A DNA stretch of 64,000 nt, from positions 992,001-1,056,000 of the forward strand of contig NAJO01000009.1 in the NCBI GenBank assembly GCA_002077065.1. The letters run 5' to 3'. Position 1 is the first letter of the stretch. Every line of letters begins with the position of its first letter. The stretch is from Cryoendolithus antarcticus (taxonomy: Eukaryota > Ascomycota > Dothideomycetes > Cladosporiales > Cladosporiaceae). Positions 1-10,718 of this stretch are shown piece after piece. The position numbers were made by a program, and so were the translations under genes. A model generated the notes under the pieces. The model was not told the DNA's origin and did no database searches. It was given only the letters and a program-made list of their open reading frames with translations.

Positions 1-1209
1 GGAGTTGCATGGTCTGTTGGCGTATGCTGAAGCGAGACTTCGGTGTGACTGCCGGGGCGAGTCGAATGTTGTCTAATTGTAATCTATCGCGCTCCAAACG
101 TTTGGCGTACTCTGACCTCATGTTTGACAGAAGTGCTACGAGATCTCCGCGTACGGGAGTGGCCACCGTTGTTGATAGTAGTTTCTGCAGAAAGGGTTGC
201 AAATACATCATAGTGATGAGCATCTCTTGCTTGCCCAGGCTCAACTTGGAGTTCCATGCAGACCACTGAACACGAAGCAGACGCACCAGGTGACTTGCCA
301 CCATGGAAGACAGATCAACATTTTCCGTCTGTGTCCAGGATAGGACGTTGCTGATGATCGCAAAGCAGTTCGACTCAGAATGGCTGGTCGTGACTCCACT
401 TTTCATGAAGTCAATCACTCCCCACAATGCCTCTGATGCAAGACTGATCACTGGAGCATTGGGGGCGGCAGTGAGGGCACGTAGGGAGAACAGCATCTCT
501 TCAGCCACTTGATGGAACAGGGTTCGTTGATGCTGTTGAGTGCCATATCCCGTACGTGTCCCAGATCGCGAAGACTGGTAGCTTGCGTTGTTGGTGCTAC
601 GATGCCCGGCTTCTGATGCGGCCCCGGCATCCGCATCGTCAATTTGCGGATCTTTGATCGATATCAGACACAGTCTGACAGCGCGTTCCCATTGTTCCGC
701 AGGAAGATGCTCGGTATGCGGCTGATATGTAAGAAGCGTGCGCATACACTTGGCATAGTCAAACGCAAGTGGCTCACAGAAGTCTCCGCCTGCAAGGTGA
801 AGCCCACTATCTATGTGGTCGAGCACAGCCCGCACAGTCTTCAACTTGATTCGCTGCACGCCGACATCGATGGCCAGCTTCAGCGCGCTAGCGCAGGCAG
901 CTAGACGAGTAGTGGAACCGGTGATCAGTGCTGGTGTCTTGGCCTTCACGTATGTCGATCTCTCGGTCAGCGCTGCGCCGAAAAGCACCTCGTATATCCG
1001 GTGGAAGGAGGCGTCTGCGAAGCCGCCGAGCTTAGAGCTGTTCTGGTTATGACGAAGTATGTGTTTGAGATCCGCAAGAGCTTCGCCCCGCGTCTTGACT
1101 GAACCCTCGTGGACGCCATCTGGAAGGGTTAGTCTCGCATCGTGCCTGGCAGACTGTGAGATTGCTTACCGAGGGCGCTTTGCAGCGTGACTTCCCCGTT
1201 CTGTACCAT
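1..1209 (-). CDS. TEL1: TEL1/ATM-type PI3K-like protein kinase, N-terminal part (3' end outside window)
   Basis: Partial gene entering from the left edge. The start codon is at 1209-1207, preceded in frame by a stop two codons upstream. A 40-nt first exon (1170-1209) is followed by a 50-nt intron (1120-1169), and the second exon is open from 1119 to the window edge, about 385 residues in all. The N-terminus carries the TAN-type segment with the motif ALADLKHILRHNQNSSKL, then LKLAIDVGVQRIKLKTVRAVLDHI and a CEPL..DY..CMRTLL..QPHTEHLP stretch, all characteristic of fungal Tel1. Family knowledge: Tel1 is the ATM orthologue, recruited by MRX to double-strand breaks and telomeres. The kinase domain lies beyond the window. 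The gene is divergent from NUP192. Confidence is high because several separated N-terminal blocks match. Confidence 0.88.
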
Positions 1210-1655
1210 CTTTCATGCAGAGGCCGCGATTGTACGATCTCCAGAATCTCATGCAGAGTCTGGGAGTGGAGAGTCGATGCGATGGGAGAGAGGTGATCAT
1301 CGTGCAGCAATTGAATTGTGAAGTGAAATGATGCTTCACCTATAAGCCGTCGCCGACCAGACGGTAGTACGGTCACTTCCTGCCATATCGGGGGACTAGT
1401 CTCGCTGTCTTTGTATTCGTGTGGGATGGAGAAGAAAATAAGAGGTGTGAACGGTATCGGATGTATAACGAGTAGATACATTGACCGGGGTCAGCACAAG
1501 GACGGCCCGGACCCTGAGTCTAAATCACGCGGCAACCTCGCGTCTCAAGTTGTAGAATTTATTGAGGAGAGGCATCGGCCATCCTTCATATTTCGTTTGG
1601 CACCTCCCACCTTCACCTAACCACACAGCCTGACTGATACCATTCCAACATCACT
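1210..1655. promoter_or_regulatory. Divergent intergenic region between TEL1 and NUP192
   Basis: A 446-bp head-to-head spacer that must hold the promoters and 5' leaders of both TEL1 (minus) and NUP192 (plus). I see no RNA gene or repeat. Short open frames on both strands lack any recognisable domain. Confidence 0.6.
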
Positions 1656-4600
1656 ATGGAGGACGACGATCCTCTGGAGCGGCTGCAGAGTCTGCAACGC
1701 GATCTCCTGCTATTCATGGACTCCAGGCTCGCCAACATACAACGTCTGGAGCTTGAGATAGATGCGAGCATGGCAGACTTTCGGAGGTTGTTGGACAAGA
1801 AGAAGAGGACTCAAGCCAGCAGAGATGCGTTAAGCGTGAGTCCAACCGGCAATCCCCCGACCAGCAAAGTCAAGCTTGGCAATGAGGAATACTCTATCAA
1901 CCAGGAATTTCGGGAAGGAGCGATACAGGTGGCGGACGAACTGGATCTGGACGAGCTGGAGGCTGCGCAGCTCTATCTTGCGGTCTCGGCATCTTCGGAT
2001 GGCTACTCGGAGCTCTTACCCCTACGCGCGATCCTAAGATTCCAAAATCAACAGGAGGCACTCACGGAATGCGTACGCTTACTGTGCAAGAAGGGTGCCA
2101 ATGCGGATGCCGATGACGGAGAGGCGCAGCTTGCGCAAAGTGCTGTACGTGAGATCATAGGAGGAGCCGATGCACCGCCCAGTGAGCGCTCTGCTTTCTG
2201 GAGGAGATGCATAGATGGGCTTACGGTGATCGAGGATGGTCTCAAGAAGACTCAGGATCACGTTCAGATGTTTGCCATGACGGGTCGTGACCTCAACACT
2301 TCACATGGCGAGATGCTACAAGCCCAGAGAATGCTACTCACTCGCCAGCATGAAGGTTTGGCCTCGACAATGACCTATCTCATCACCAGCAGCTATGTGT
2401 TCCCAGAAGATTATCGCGGCTTCCTCAGCAAGGCAGCCGCCGCGGACATCATTGCTGATATCATGGTCCATTATGCTCCCATTTTACTTGCAGGTTCTGC
2501 ACACTTTGGATCTTCAGACTCCACGACTGATGACGCTGCGCGAGACTTGCACAGGCTCTTTGCGCCTGGTCCTGGTCAGCTGCAATGGAAGGCGAAAATG
2601 TACCAATCAGCCACGACTATTTGGTGGCTGGCAGAGTACAGTGCGCGGTTCGGTGAGCCTTCCGCGCATAGCAGCGTACGAGAAGGTCCGCTCGCGAAGC
2701 TGGAGCAGGAGCGCAGCAAGCTGTTCACAGATTGTTGTGAAGGGAAGGCCTTTCATCTCATGCTTGGCATCACCGACTTCCTCAAGACGGAAAGCTGGTA
2801 CGACCCGGCCAAGGCTGGCCTGGTTGGCTTTCTTCTCGACAACAGCGTTGCCTTCTCCCATGACACAACCGGCCCTTCGCGCGACTTTGCGTCCCTTGTG
2901 ATGGAACTGATGCAGGAATTTGTCGGCGCGTTCGTATCGAACATGCCAGATCTACTGAGGAAGTTGAAAACTCAAGAGGACGACGTCAGACGACGAGTCT
3001 ATTCGTTGCCCGTGGAAGGAGCCCAACCCGACTCAATGGACTTGGAAAGGTTCATGCTCGTTGTTGCAGGCGCATATCAAGAAGACGCCGAAGCCGCTGA
3101 AGACTTCTGGTCGGATCCGGGAGGCAATTTGTGCGGCTTTCTGCGCTGGGCGTCGCAAAGATTACCAACCCCTCGCGTTGCTGCATTCTGTCAACTGCTG
3201 AAAGCCATCTCGGGAGACATGAAGTCCGCGAACAACACGCATCGCTTCCTGCTGGGTGAGATGAGTCTTGTGGCCGGCCAGCCTAAGATAGCGCATGCGG
3301 TCAGCTGGGCGCAGATTTTCGGCGAGCTTGAGGTGTTTGCCACGCAGAACAAAGGTCGGCCGGCTGTACTGCAAGACTCTATTGGCCGGGCGGACGGCGT
3401 GAAGGATGTGAATATTACCGAAAAGGAAACACCTATCATGCTCGAAGCATACATTCGCTTAGCTGCCTACGTCTGCGAGAACAGTCCCGCTGCTCGCCAT
3501 TGGATCCTACGCGAGCAGCCATTTCCTCTGCATGAGTATCTACTTCGTCTAGTACAAAGCAATTCGCCCCCCAACGTTCAATCGTCGTGCTTCGACTTGT
3601 TGGCAGCACTTCTTACAGACAAGACTGTGGACATCAATGACGGAGTATGGACAGCAATCGATTCGTGGCTTTCTGGCGGTATGCAAGCTGGTGACGGAAG
3701 ACAGCAGACCACGCCTGGTCTTCGGCCTCCACCAGCGAAGCAGTATCTGAAGCGTATTGCGGAGAATGCCGAGATCGCGACATCGTTCGTACATCTACTT
3801 AACGCACTCATGGAGCCAGTCCGCAATGATCCAGATGCTTTGCTCGATCCTTTGCCGTTCCCCGAGTCACTGGGCTCATCACAACGACGCGATGGCATGG
3901 AGCCTTGTGTTGACTTCGTGTTGGGCCAAGTACTGGCGCTGCCTATGGCTCAGCCATCGCTGATGGAAAACAGACTGCTCTGCAGCGTACTTCGCCACGC
4001 CTGTCTAACATTCGCCTGGCTTGCGTTATCGACCTTCAACGAGAGCCTAGTTGTGCTGGCCAACACGAGCAGCCTCGCGGTCGAGAAGACGATCAAGACC
4101 GAATCGCTGCAGACGTATGTCCGATTGCACCCGTTCGCACGTACCATGGAGCACATGTTCAGCAATAGCACGATTGTGGCTCTGTACGACTGTTTGCATC
4201 CGGCTGTGGAAGAGATGGAGGCTTTCGACAGTGCATCGCCGGTCGTGCAGATGATCACGAAAGCTATCCAAGTAATGGACTTGGTAATGCGCCTTCAGCC
4301 AACGTACTTCAGCATCGTACGGCCGGTCATAAAGATATCTGCACCAACGAGAAGCGATGCTGTGGCGAATCCTGCGATCGCCTCATTCGACGAAGTCATG
4401 TTGAGCCAGCTGCCAGCAATGGGATTTGTGTACTTCTTCGTCGCCAGTAAGCATCTCGAGCTATCGATGAGTGCCATCAGCCTGCTCGGAAGGCTATCAA
4501 CGTCAAGCAAGCTCACGTCTGTTGTGGATCCCATGTCCGGCCAACGGGTTGGCAACAGGCTTGTGGGCAGTGTGCAACCCTTTGCGGACGCAGTTGTAGA

Positions 4601-6769
4601 ACATCTACGCGATGCGTTCACGCTCGATGCAATCGACTTCGAGCAAGGCGTCAAAGAGAACACTGAGCCGCTCAGAATCACCAAGGCGAGAGCTCTGGTG
4701 GAGTTCCTGACTAGCAGCCTTGACGCGTCGAAAACCACGCCGACGATTGCACATACCATGCTCGGACTGCTGGACGCCAACGGCCGCATCAGCAATGTCA
4801 TCTCAGAAGGAGACGGACTCTTCGCGTCGGGCACATCGTTGTTCCATGCCATTGCAAGATGCGCCAACGATCTTCCGACAGGTGCTGATCAGACTAACCT
4901 GTCTTGGCTCTTGTCGCTGAAGCGCGGTTGTATGGAGATTATGACCAAGCTCGCAGCCGCATTACTGACTGCTCACGTGGTGCAGAGTGAGCTACGCAGC
5001 CTCGACTTTCTGCCCGCCATTGCCATATCACTACTTGAGACACGTCCTGATGGGCTTTGGGACGATCTACCGCCGAGCGATCCAGCAGTATTGCTAAACC
5101 CCGGCGGTAGCGGCATCAGGGACTTTATGCAGTGCCGTGATGCCCACTTCCAGTACGCCGGACTGGAGCTACGGGCACTCTCTGATGGTAGAATGGACTC
5201 TCTTCGCGGTCGACAGGTCAATGCTCTGCTAGGAGCTGTCATCGAGCCAAATGGCGAGGACACAGCTGCGGCGTCAATACTGCAGCTGATTGACTTTTTT
5301 GACATCGAGGTTGCAGCTCCGCCTGACATCTCACTACGTCATTACGAAGGAGTGGATATATCGCCGTGTATCTCAGAGCCAGCATCTGGCACTCCCAGCT
5401 TTGATCTCAACCTGGCTGCTGAGCTTCTGGCTGTGCGCAGACGGGAGCTTCACCTAAGTGGCGACGTATGCGCTGGTACACTTGAAGCCCAGCAAGTAGA
5501 AGACGAGGAGACAGCGCTACTTGCAAGTCTGTTCAGCCAGAATGCATTCCGAGAGATCCAGCGAGCACGGCTCGACGCTACTGAGGCATGGACGGATGTC
5601 GTGTCTACGATTGTGACTGCCGGCGGACTTAACGAGACCGATCTGACGAAGTTCGCCCTACAGGCGTTGCAAGTAGTGCTCTCACGTCTAGAAAAGTCTC
5701 TTGGTGACGACATGGACGCGGCTGGGCTCTTCGCGAGGTTGACTCTCACACTAATCAGCGCAAGCGTCGCAACGTCCTCTAAGAGCGATCCACAATCATC
5801 TAGCAGCCGAGCGGAGCGCCTACACACCGCCTTTCACGTCTGCGTGAAAGCCATCTGCGATAGCGAGACCAGCCTAGTCCTCCGAGATGTATGCTACCGG
5901 ATCTGCTGCCTCGTGCTGGCTGATACTGTCACCTCATCGGCGCACTCACAACCCCAGAAGTCAAGGCAACCTCCAGTGGCCTCCAAACAGCTTCTCCTAC
6001 AAGTTCAAACCGCTGGTGAGCGTCTTATCCGCGTCGTTACCGAAGATGCCTTTTCCGGCCGCGGCACAACGCGAATCTCCGCATTACTCTTCCTAGACGC
6101 CCTGCTCCTGCTCTTCGCCGCGACAGCAACCCTTCCGATTCTGCTGCGCTCCCTCACAAAGCTGAACTTTCTCCCTGTCCTGCTCGACAGCAGCATCACC
6201 ACCGCCTCCCACTCCTTCCGCAACGCTAACGCGGACCTCCCGACAGCGTTGTCTTACTTCCACACCTCACTCTCCCTCATCCTGAATCTCGCCCGCGTCT
6301 CGCCTGAAGGCTCCAGCTTGCTGCTCACCTCGGGCCTCTTCCAAGCAATCGCCGACTCGAACCTCTTCGCCACTGACCCTGACATCGGATTAGACATCGA
6401 CAATCTCGCCGCGCTACGACAGTTCTACCGATTCCTGAGCGCGGTGCTCAGGGTCGTCACTGCTGTCGTCGTCAGCAGAGGACCTAGTAATGGAAGTGTG
6501 CTCCATCAGGCAAAGACGTTTCTGACGCAGAATCGAACATGCATGATGGCGGTGTTCAAGCGGGTCAGCAAGTTGGATCGGACTGCTGGTCCGCCTGAAG
6601 TAGAGGCTAAGGAGGTCGCGGAGGAGTTCGGAAGATTGGTCATTATCAGTGGATGGCTAGAGGTATGTTCATGCGTTATGTCTCAATGAGAATGGATGCA
6701 GACTAATATGTGATGCAGGATGATGAGCCGGCGGAGAAGAAGAGGACGACAATGGGTGGCTTCACTTGA
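1656..6769 (+). CDS. NUP192: Nucleoporin NUP192 (Nup205 family), inner-ring scaffold
   Basis: A 1,685-residue protein in two exons, 1656-6662 and 6719-6769. The 56-nt intron has donor GTATGT and a GACTAAT branch point, and the last exon adds 16 residues ending MGGFT. Length fits fungal Nup192 (about 1,680-1,750). The N-terminus has EEYSINQEFREGAIQVADE followed by LDLDELEAAQLYL, the usual start of the helical solenoid. The rest is alpha-helical repeat sequence without catalytic motifs. Known role: large scaffold of the nuclear pore inner ring, binding Nic96 and Nup53-type linkers. Nothing is truncated. Reading through the intron would replace the last 16 residues with eight unrelated ones. Confidence 0.87.
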
Positions 6770-7031
6770 ACGACATATACCTCTTCATGGCATAGCGATC
6801 GAGTCACAGATCAGGCCTGATACTATGCTCAGCTTTCATGCGCAAGTTGACATTGTATACGTTCATGCCGACCTTTTATGCCTCTCTACCGACAACCATG
6901 TCCTTTGTACAGTCTCTGCCGTACAGTCATACAGCCAAAACCATGCTAACGCCATCAAATCCACAGTCCCACGCCATGCATCTTACACTCCCTTGTCCAC
7001 TCTTAATCTCACATCATCCATCGATTCAACC

Positions 7032-7499
7032 TCAGTACCCCTCCCCCTTCCCACCCCACTCCGCCTGCCCCCCAACCTTAGCAACATCCTCCAGCTTCGC
7101 CCCCATCTTCACAACACTATACCGAATCAACCTCGGATCCAATCCCAGCGTCCGTCTCACCGCATGCTGTGTCTTCGCACTCGAGTCAAATCTCAATATG
7201 AAGTAGTGGCCGGAGTCGTAGGTGGCGCCTTGTTTGCGGTAGGGTTTCGGGAGCCGGAAGGTGCCCCAGTTTGTGATGCCGCGGACGACGCCGCCGGCGT
7301 TTAGGACGAGGAGAGAGGATGTGCGCACGATTCTAAATGATGTTAAAGGGATGTGGGAGGAGGAGGAGAAGAGGGAGGAAGGACTCTTTGATTTCTGTTA
7401 GGGGACGGGAGGGGCGGCACTGGGAGTGGAGATGTCAGTGAGGGCAATGAAGGTGTAGCGGAGCGGAGAGCATACCACGCCAATGAGCTCGTATAGCAT
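7032..7499 (-). CDS. MRP17: Mitochondrial small ribosomal subunit protein bS6m (MRP17)
   Basis: A 119-residue protein in three exons: 7476-7499, 7385-7419 and 7032-7332. Exon 1 encodes MLYELIGV. The 35-nt exon 2 supplies CRPSRPLTEIKE, and exon 3 continues IVRTSSLLVLNAGG then VVRGITNWG, the diagnostic bS6m segment, and YDSGHYFILRFDSSAKTQ. The micro-exon is required to restore the family pattern (V)RPG..EVKEI.RT. Both introns are GT-AG: 56 nt with a CTGAC branch, and 52 nt with a weak GTCCTT donor. Role: S6 of the mitochondrial ribosome. It is head-to-head with GCV3, another mitochondrial protein, across about 200 bp. Confidence 0.9.
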
Positions 7500-7707
7500 G
7501 CTTGCGTTGAATGTACTGCTTCAGTCGTTCACGGCTCGATCATATGTGCATCTTTCGGGATTCCACGTCCGAAATAGGTTCGCGACTCCAAGCACTATAA
7601 GCTTAAATACCTTATTGTTCCCTCGGCTCCACTTCCACGTGAAGGTCAAACGTCTGTCAAAGCAGCATTGAGAGCTCAACACTCTTCCTTCACTCACCAC
7701 GGTAGCA
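7500..7707. promoter_or_regulatory. Shared divergent promoter of MRP17 and GCV3
   Basis: A 208-bp spacer between the start codons of two genes for mitochondrial proteins (mitoribosome S6 and glycine-cleavage H protein). The compact head-to-head layout suggests a bidirectional promoter; co-regulation is inference. Confidence 0.55.
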
Positions 7708-8343
7708 ATGGCAACAATAAGAGCAGTCCGCACTGCTTCTCGCGTAGCTGCGGCATCCTCACCCATACGATGTAGCGCAACATCCGGTCTGCGGCTACAC
7801 GCGCAGAGCACGCGATCGTTCACAGGGAGCTCGAGAAGTGCGCACTGACTCGAAATATATTGATATCGGCAAAGCTGACAAACAAAATCAGTACTAGCAA
7901 AGCGCTACACAGAAGACCATGAATGGATCGAGCTCTCCGATGACAAGAAGACAGGTATCCCCTCCCTCCCCTTCAGCCAGCTGCCCTCGGCCCGTCCCTA
8001 ACAGCCCACAGGCACGATTGGCATATCCACCTACGCCGCCAAAGCCCTCGGCGACGTCGTGTACGTCGAGCTCCCCACCACCGACCTCGAAGTCTCTGCC
8101 GGCGACGCGATAGGTGCCGTCGAATCCGTCAAATCCGCCTCAGACATCATGACCCCGATATCAGGCAAGATCATAGAAGCGAATGCGGTGCTGGAGGACA
8201 AGCCTGGGACGATCAACAGGAGTCCGGAGAATGAGGGCTGGATGGCGAAGATTGAGGTGACGGATGCGGCGGAGGTGGACAAGCTGATGGATGGGGAGGG
8301 GTATCGGGTGTTTACTGAGGAGGCGGCGGGAGAGGATCATTAG
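7708..8343 (+). CDS. GCV3: Glycine cleavage system H protein, mitochondrial
   Basis: A 174-residue protein in three exons: 7708-7837, 7892-7954 and 8012-8343. An Arg/Ser/Ala-rich N-terminus (MATIRAVRTASRVAAAS) looks like a mitochondrial presequence. The mature part begins near RYTEDHEWIELSDDKKTG, then TIGISTYAAKALGDVVYVEL. The lipoylated lysine lies in ESVKSASDI, and the C-terminus KIEVTDAAEVDKLM is typical. Role: lipoyl carrier shuttling the aminomethyl group between P and T proteins in mitochondrial glycine decarboxylase. The second exon could begin at 7892 (CAG acceptor) or 7898 (TAG acceptor). Both keep the frame and differ by two residues. Confidence 0.93.
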
Positions 8344-8544
8344 TGTATGGAGATGCAATGATAAGATGTGCTGGTGGCGTTGTGTCAATGTAAGTGTGCA
8401 TGTTTTGACGATCATTGCTGATATTATAGATTCGCGCCACAAGGGCATTTGCCCACTACGTGAAGACAAGCGTGATCAAGAAGCAGCACTACTGCCGAAC
8501 AGCCTGCTGATCGAACTCTGAACCATTGCGGACTTGCAGAAAGC

Positions 8545-8722
8545 GAGCATTTCAACACTTGAACTTGTAATCTCGCCCTAGCTGAGCGTCTGTGGACGAC
8601 AAGCCACCCAATGAAGGGCAATGGGCGCAGTCCGGTAAGGGACCACGGTTTCAACAGGAAATGACCTGGGAAGTCACTCCACGTCTGTTCTGGGTGCGCT
8701 CTTACCGTTGAGCTAGATGCTC
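8545..8722 (-). ncRNA. tRNA-like RNA locus A, split by an insertion with the shared hairpin block
   Basis: On the minus strand a tRNA 5' half starts at 8722: acceptor GAGCATC, then TA, then D-arm GCTC-AACGGTAA-GAGC, a good Pol III A-box. The 3' half ends at 8545 with acceptor AATGCTC, which pairs 6 of 7 with the 5' strand. Between them lies about 105 nt containing the block 8603-8628 (arms GCGCCC..TGCCC and GGGTGGC around a small loop). The anticodon-stem strands CACCC and GGGCG pair 4 of 5. The T-stem is degenerate (ACAAG/GTTGA) and there is no U33. It may be a decayed member of the family formed with 8779-8945 and 9378-9558. Not a normal tRNA. Confidence 0.45.
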
Positions 8723-8778
8723 TTCAATGAGAAGTATATCTCTAACAGTGTACATATAGTATCCAGGTGAATAAGGTC

Positions 8779-8945
8779 GGACAGAGGAGGGCTCGAACCT
8801 CCGACCTTATCAAGACATCGGCTGTCCAGGACGTCAGCCACCCCTGGCAAGGCGACGGGCGCTGTCCCGAAGGACAACGGGGACACGGGACAGTTCCGTG
8901 ATTGTCGATATGGTGGATGCGCTCTTCCGGCTGAGCTATCTGTCT
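8779..8945 (-). ncRNA. tRNA-like RNA locus B, split by an insertion with the shared hairpin block
   Basis: Minus-strand 5' half from 8945: AGACAGA, TA, D-arm GCTC-AGCCGGAA-GAGC (A-box TAGCTCAGCCGG). The 3' half ends at 8779 and has a perfect T-arm, GGAGG-TTCGAGC-CCTCC (strong B-box), and acceptor TCTGTCC pairing 6 of 7. The intervening sequence holds a stable hairpin closed by TTCG (GTTGTCC/GGACAGC) and the 26-nt block 8837-8862, placed 58 nt from the 3' end exactly as in locus A. Anticodon-stem strands CATCC/CGATG pair 4 of 5. A 12-13 nt variable region could form CTT-GAT-AAG. No U33 is visible, so decoding function is doubtful. Confidence 0.5.
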
Positions 8946-8963
8946 CACGATGACGACTCATCC

Positions 8964-8995
8964 TGTGGCGACGCGTATGTGTGGCGACGCGTATG
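8964..8995. repeat. 16-bp tandem duplication upstream of tRNA-like locus B
   Basis: TGTGGCGACGCGTATG occurs twice back to back (8964-8979 and 8980-8995), flanked by the inverted pair ACTCATC (8956-8962) and GATGAGT (8995-9001). It lies 19 bp upstream of the 5' end of tRNA-like locus B. It could be an upstream element or a simple duplication; nothing distinguishes these. Confidence 0.6.
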
Positions 8996-9369
8996 ATGAG
9001 TGTTAGAGGCAAGCTGCGGAAATAAAAATCGCAGCATGTACCCGCAAATGCATGACGTGCGTCCCGCTGCATACTAGAGACAGAGGACGGCCGGTGGTAC
9101 CTCGCACAGCTGCAAATTCGCTGTCAGGTATCCGCAATCCAGCACGACAGTATCCGGCGCACATGGAGAGAATCGTGGCTTTGCAAACGCAGACCCTTGT
9201 ATTCCGCAGTGTTGGGTAGCAAAGAAGCCAAAAAGCCTGCTCCCGGGAGAGGTCCAATGATCGATCCGCGAAGGCATCCTACAGATCGAACTCGCGACCT
9301 TCTGGCATTAGTAAATCTTACCCGTATCCGACAGTCTAAACATGTTGTTTGCACACCTTGGAGTGTCGC
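8996..9369. other. Spacer with a possible tRNA remnant
   Basis: No protein gene seen. On the minus strand at roughly 9265-9310 there is AGAAGGTCGCGAGTTCGATC, which resembles the variable loop, T-stem and B-box of a tRNA. The 3' T-stem strand does not pair (TGTAG instead of CTCGC) and no matching acceptor half was found. I read it as a tRNA fragment at most. Confidence 0.3.
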
Positions 9370-9373
9370 AAAA
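9370..9373 (-). terminator. Pol III T-run terminator of tRNA-like locus C
   Basis: TTTT on the minus strand four bases past the 3' acceptor of locus C, as expected for RNA polymerase III termination. Confidence 0.5.
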
Positions 9374-9377
9374 GATT

Positions 9378-9558
9378 GGATCGCCTACGATTCGAACGTA
9401 GGTTCTCTCCCTCAGCCGCTGGCCAGGTGATACTCAGCCACCCATCTCAGGGCGACGGGCGCTACCCAGGACGCCTGCGGGGCGATCTAGGGCAACGTGG
9501 GCTTTCAGCCGTGAGCACCGCTAATCTGGGAGCGCGTTGACCACTACACCAGCGACCC
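9378..9558 (-). ncRNA. tRNA-like RNA locus C, intact cloverleaf arms around a 109-nt insertion
   Basis: The best-preserved member. The 5' acceptor GGGTCGC (9558-9552) pairs over all 7 positions with GCGATCC (9384-9378). D-stem GTGT/ACGC, anticodon stem CTCCC/GGGAG (9411-9407) and T-stem CTACG/CGTAG around TTCGAAT all pair perfectly, with a 5-nt variable loop AGAAC. Removing the insertion would leave 72 nt. The insertion of about 109 nt sits in the anticodon loop and carries the block 9437-9462, 59 nt from the 3' end. A-box TGGTGTAGTGG and a TTTT terminator fit Pol III. No choice of splice points puts U at position 33, so either the splice points are unusual or the RNA is not a translational tRNA. 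Confidence 0.6.
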
Positions 9559-9915
9559 TTGTATGGATCACAGACTAATGAGAATGTTCATGACTACCAT
9601 CGGCGCATCGAAGCTGCCGGCATGAACTCATGCGCTGCAATGAGCCCGCCACAAATGGAAACAGCCAGGCTCATCGCGCCTTCTCTGCAACGTGCGATTG
9701 CGCCGGCGGGTACTAGCTCCGTCCGTGCGTAACGCCTTGGTCCGCAAACACACTCTTTCAATACATGGACTACCACGACAGCGATCAAAGTCGGGCGTCG
9801 ATCAAAAGCATTGACGATCTCTCGACCTACAATCCGCAAGCACGCTGGACGCCAAACTTGTCTATCTCGCGAAAGTCAGCATCGTATCTGCTGCCGTCAA
9901 AATATCCATGAAACC
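9559..9915. other. Intergenic, nothing recognised
   Basis: A 357-bp spacer between the tRNA-like cluster and the F-box remnant. It should contain upstream sequence of both; no motif or coding sequence recognised. Confidence 0.5.
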
Positions 9916-10718
9916 ATGTCTACTACAGTGTCCAACTCAGAGGCGGAGGTCGCTGGATCAACTGCGCTTCTGACTGTGAGTAATTTGCGCTCTCGCGGCG
10001 GTGCACATACTGCTGCGCGCTGCCATCATGATGCCGATATCAGCTCCTGAAAGGTGGCAGAGATTTTGAGATGGGTAGCAGGCACTCGCGATCTCGGCCA
10101 CCATCGAGGTCTTCACCATTCCCGAGCCGGTCGACGAGATCCTGTTCCATGTTTGCATGAAGGACATCCTATTCCTTCAACGTACCAGCAAGGTCTTCGA
10201 CCGCACCATGAGATATGCGCCACGTCTGCAGGAGAAGTTGTTCTTCCGGCCGATCAAGCTTGCAGAGCCGCGACAGCGAGGCCTACTTCTTGACATGGCT
10301 GCGGACTCCCACGTCAACAATCTGCTACTCTCGCTCCTGGGTGTGCAGTGCAGGAGATATCGTTGCAAGCTGGGCCGTAACGCTGCCAATATCGAGGGCA
10401 TCACGATGGGCTACGAGTTCACCCTACACTACAAGCGCCCTCGCGAGCGTCGCAAGCACTACATGCCTGGGTCTTGGGAGACTACAGCCTCCAATTCACG
10501 AGCAAGTCAGAGCCCAAGGGTGTATGACCTAGTGGCTCAAACCCAAAGTGCTGCTGCGTGCTGAGGGCGAACCAATCAAGTACAAGCATGCGAGGAAAAG
10601 GCTCAGGCAATTTCGTCCCCATGAGAAGCCAGCAAAGATGCGTGCTTTGCACAAAGTTGTTGTGCACATGCGAAAGGTCTTCCGAGCGTGTAGGGGAGTT
10701 CGGGATCCCCAGACCTGA
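9916..10718 (+). pseudogene. F-box protein gene, probably decayed
   Basis: Exon 1 (9916-9975, MSTTVSN...) joins exon 2 at 10082 through a GT-AG intron, giving VFTIPEPVDEILFHVCMKD then ILFLQRTSKVFDRTMRYAP and RLQEKLFFRP. This is the F-box pattern of a large Dothideomycete family and resembles the intact copy at 11936. The frame runs to a stop at 10564. The family's QPP motif after a Trp-rich SW segment appears only in another frame (RLQPPIHEQVRAQG near 10480-10520). That frame meets TAG and then continues as a basic open stretch to 10718. A frameshift plus a nonsense codon is the simplest reading. A short genuine protein ending at 10564 is the alternative. F-box proteins recruit substrates to SCF ubiquitin ligases. 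Confidence 0.45.

Noticed and set aside
8779..8868. Alternative short tRNA in locus B using GGACAGC as the 5' acceptor strand
   Set aside because: It pairs 6/7 with the 3' acceptor but lacks U8 and a valid D-arm; the outer A-box half at 8945 fits better and agrees with the two sister loci.
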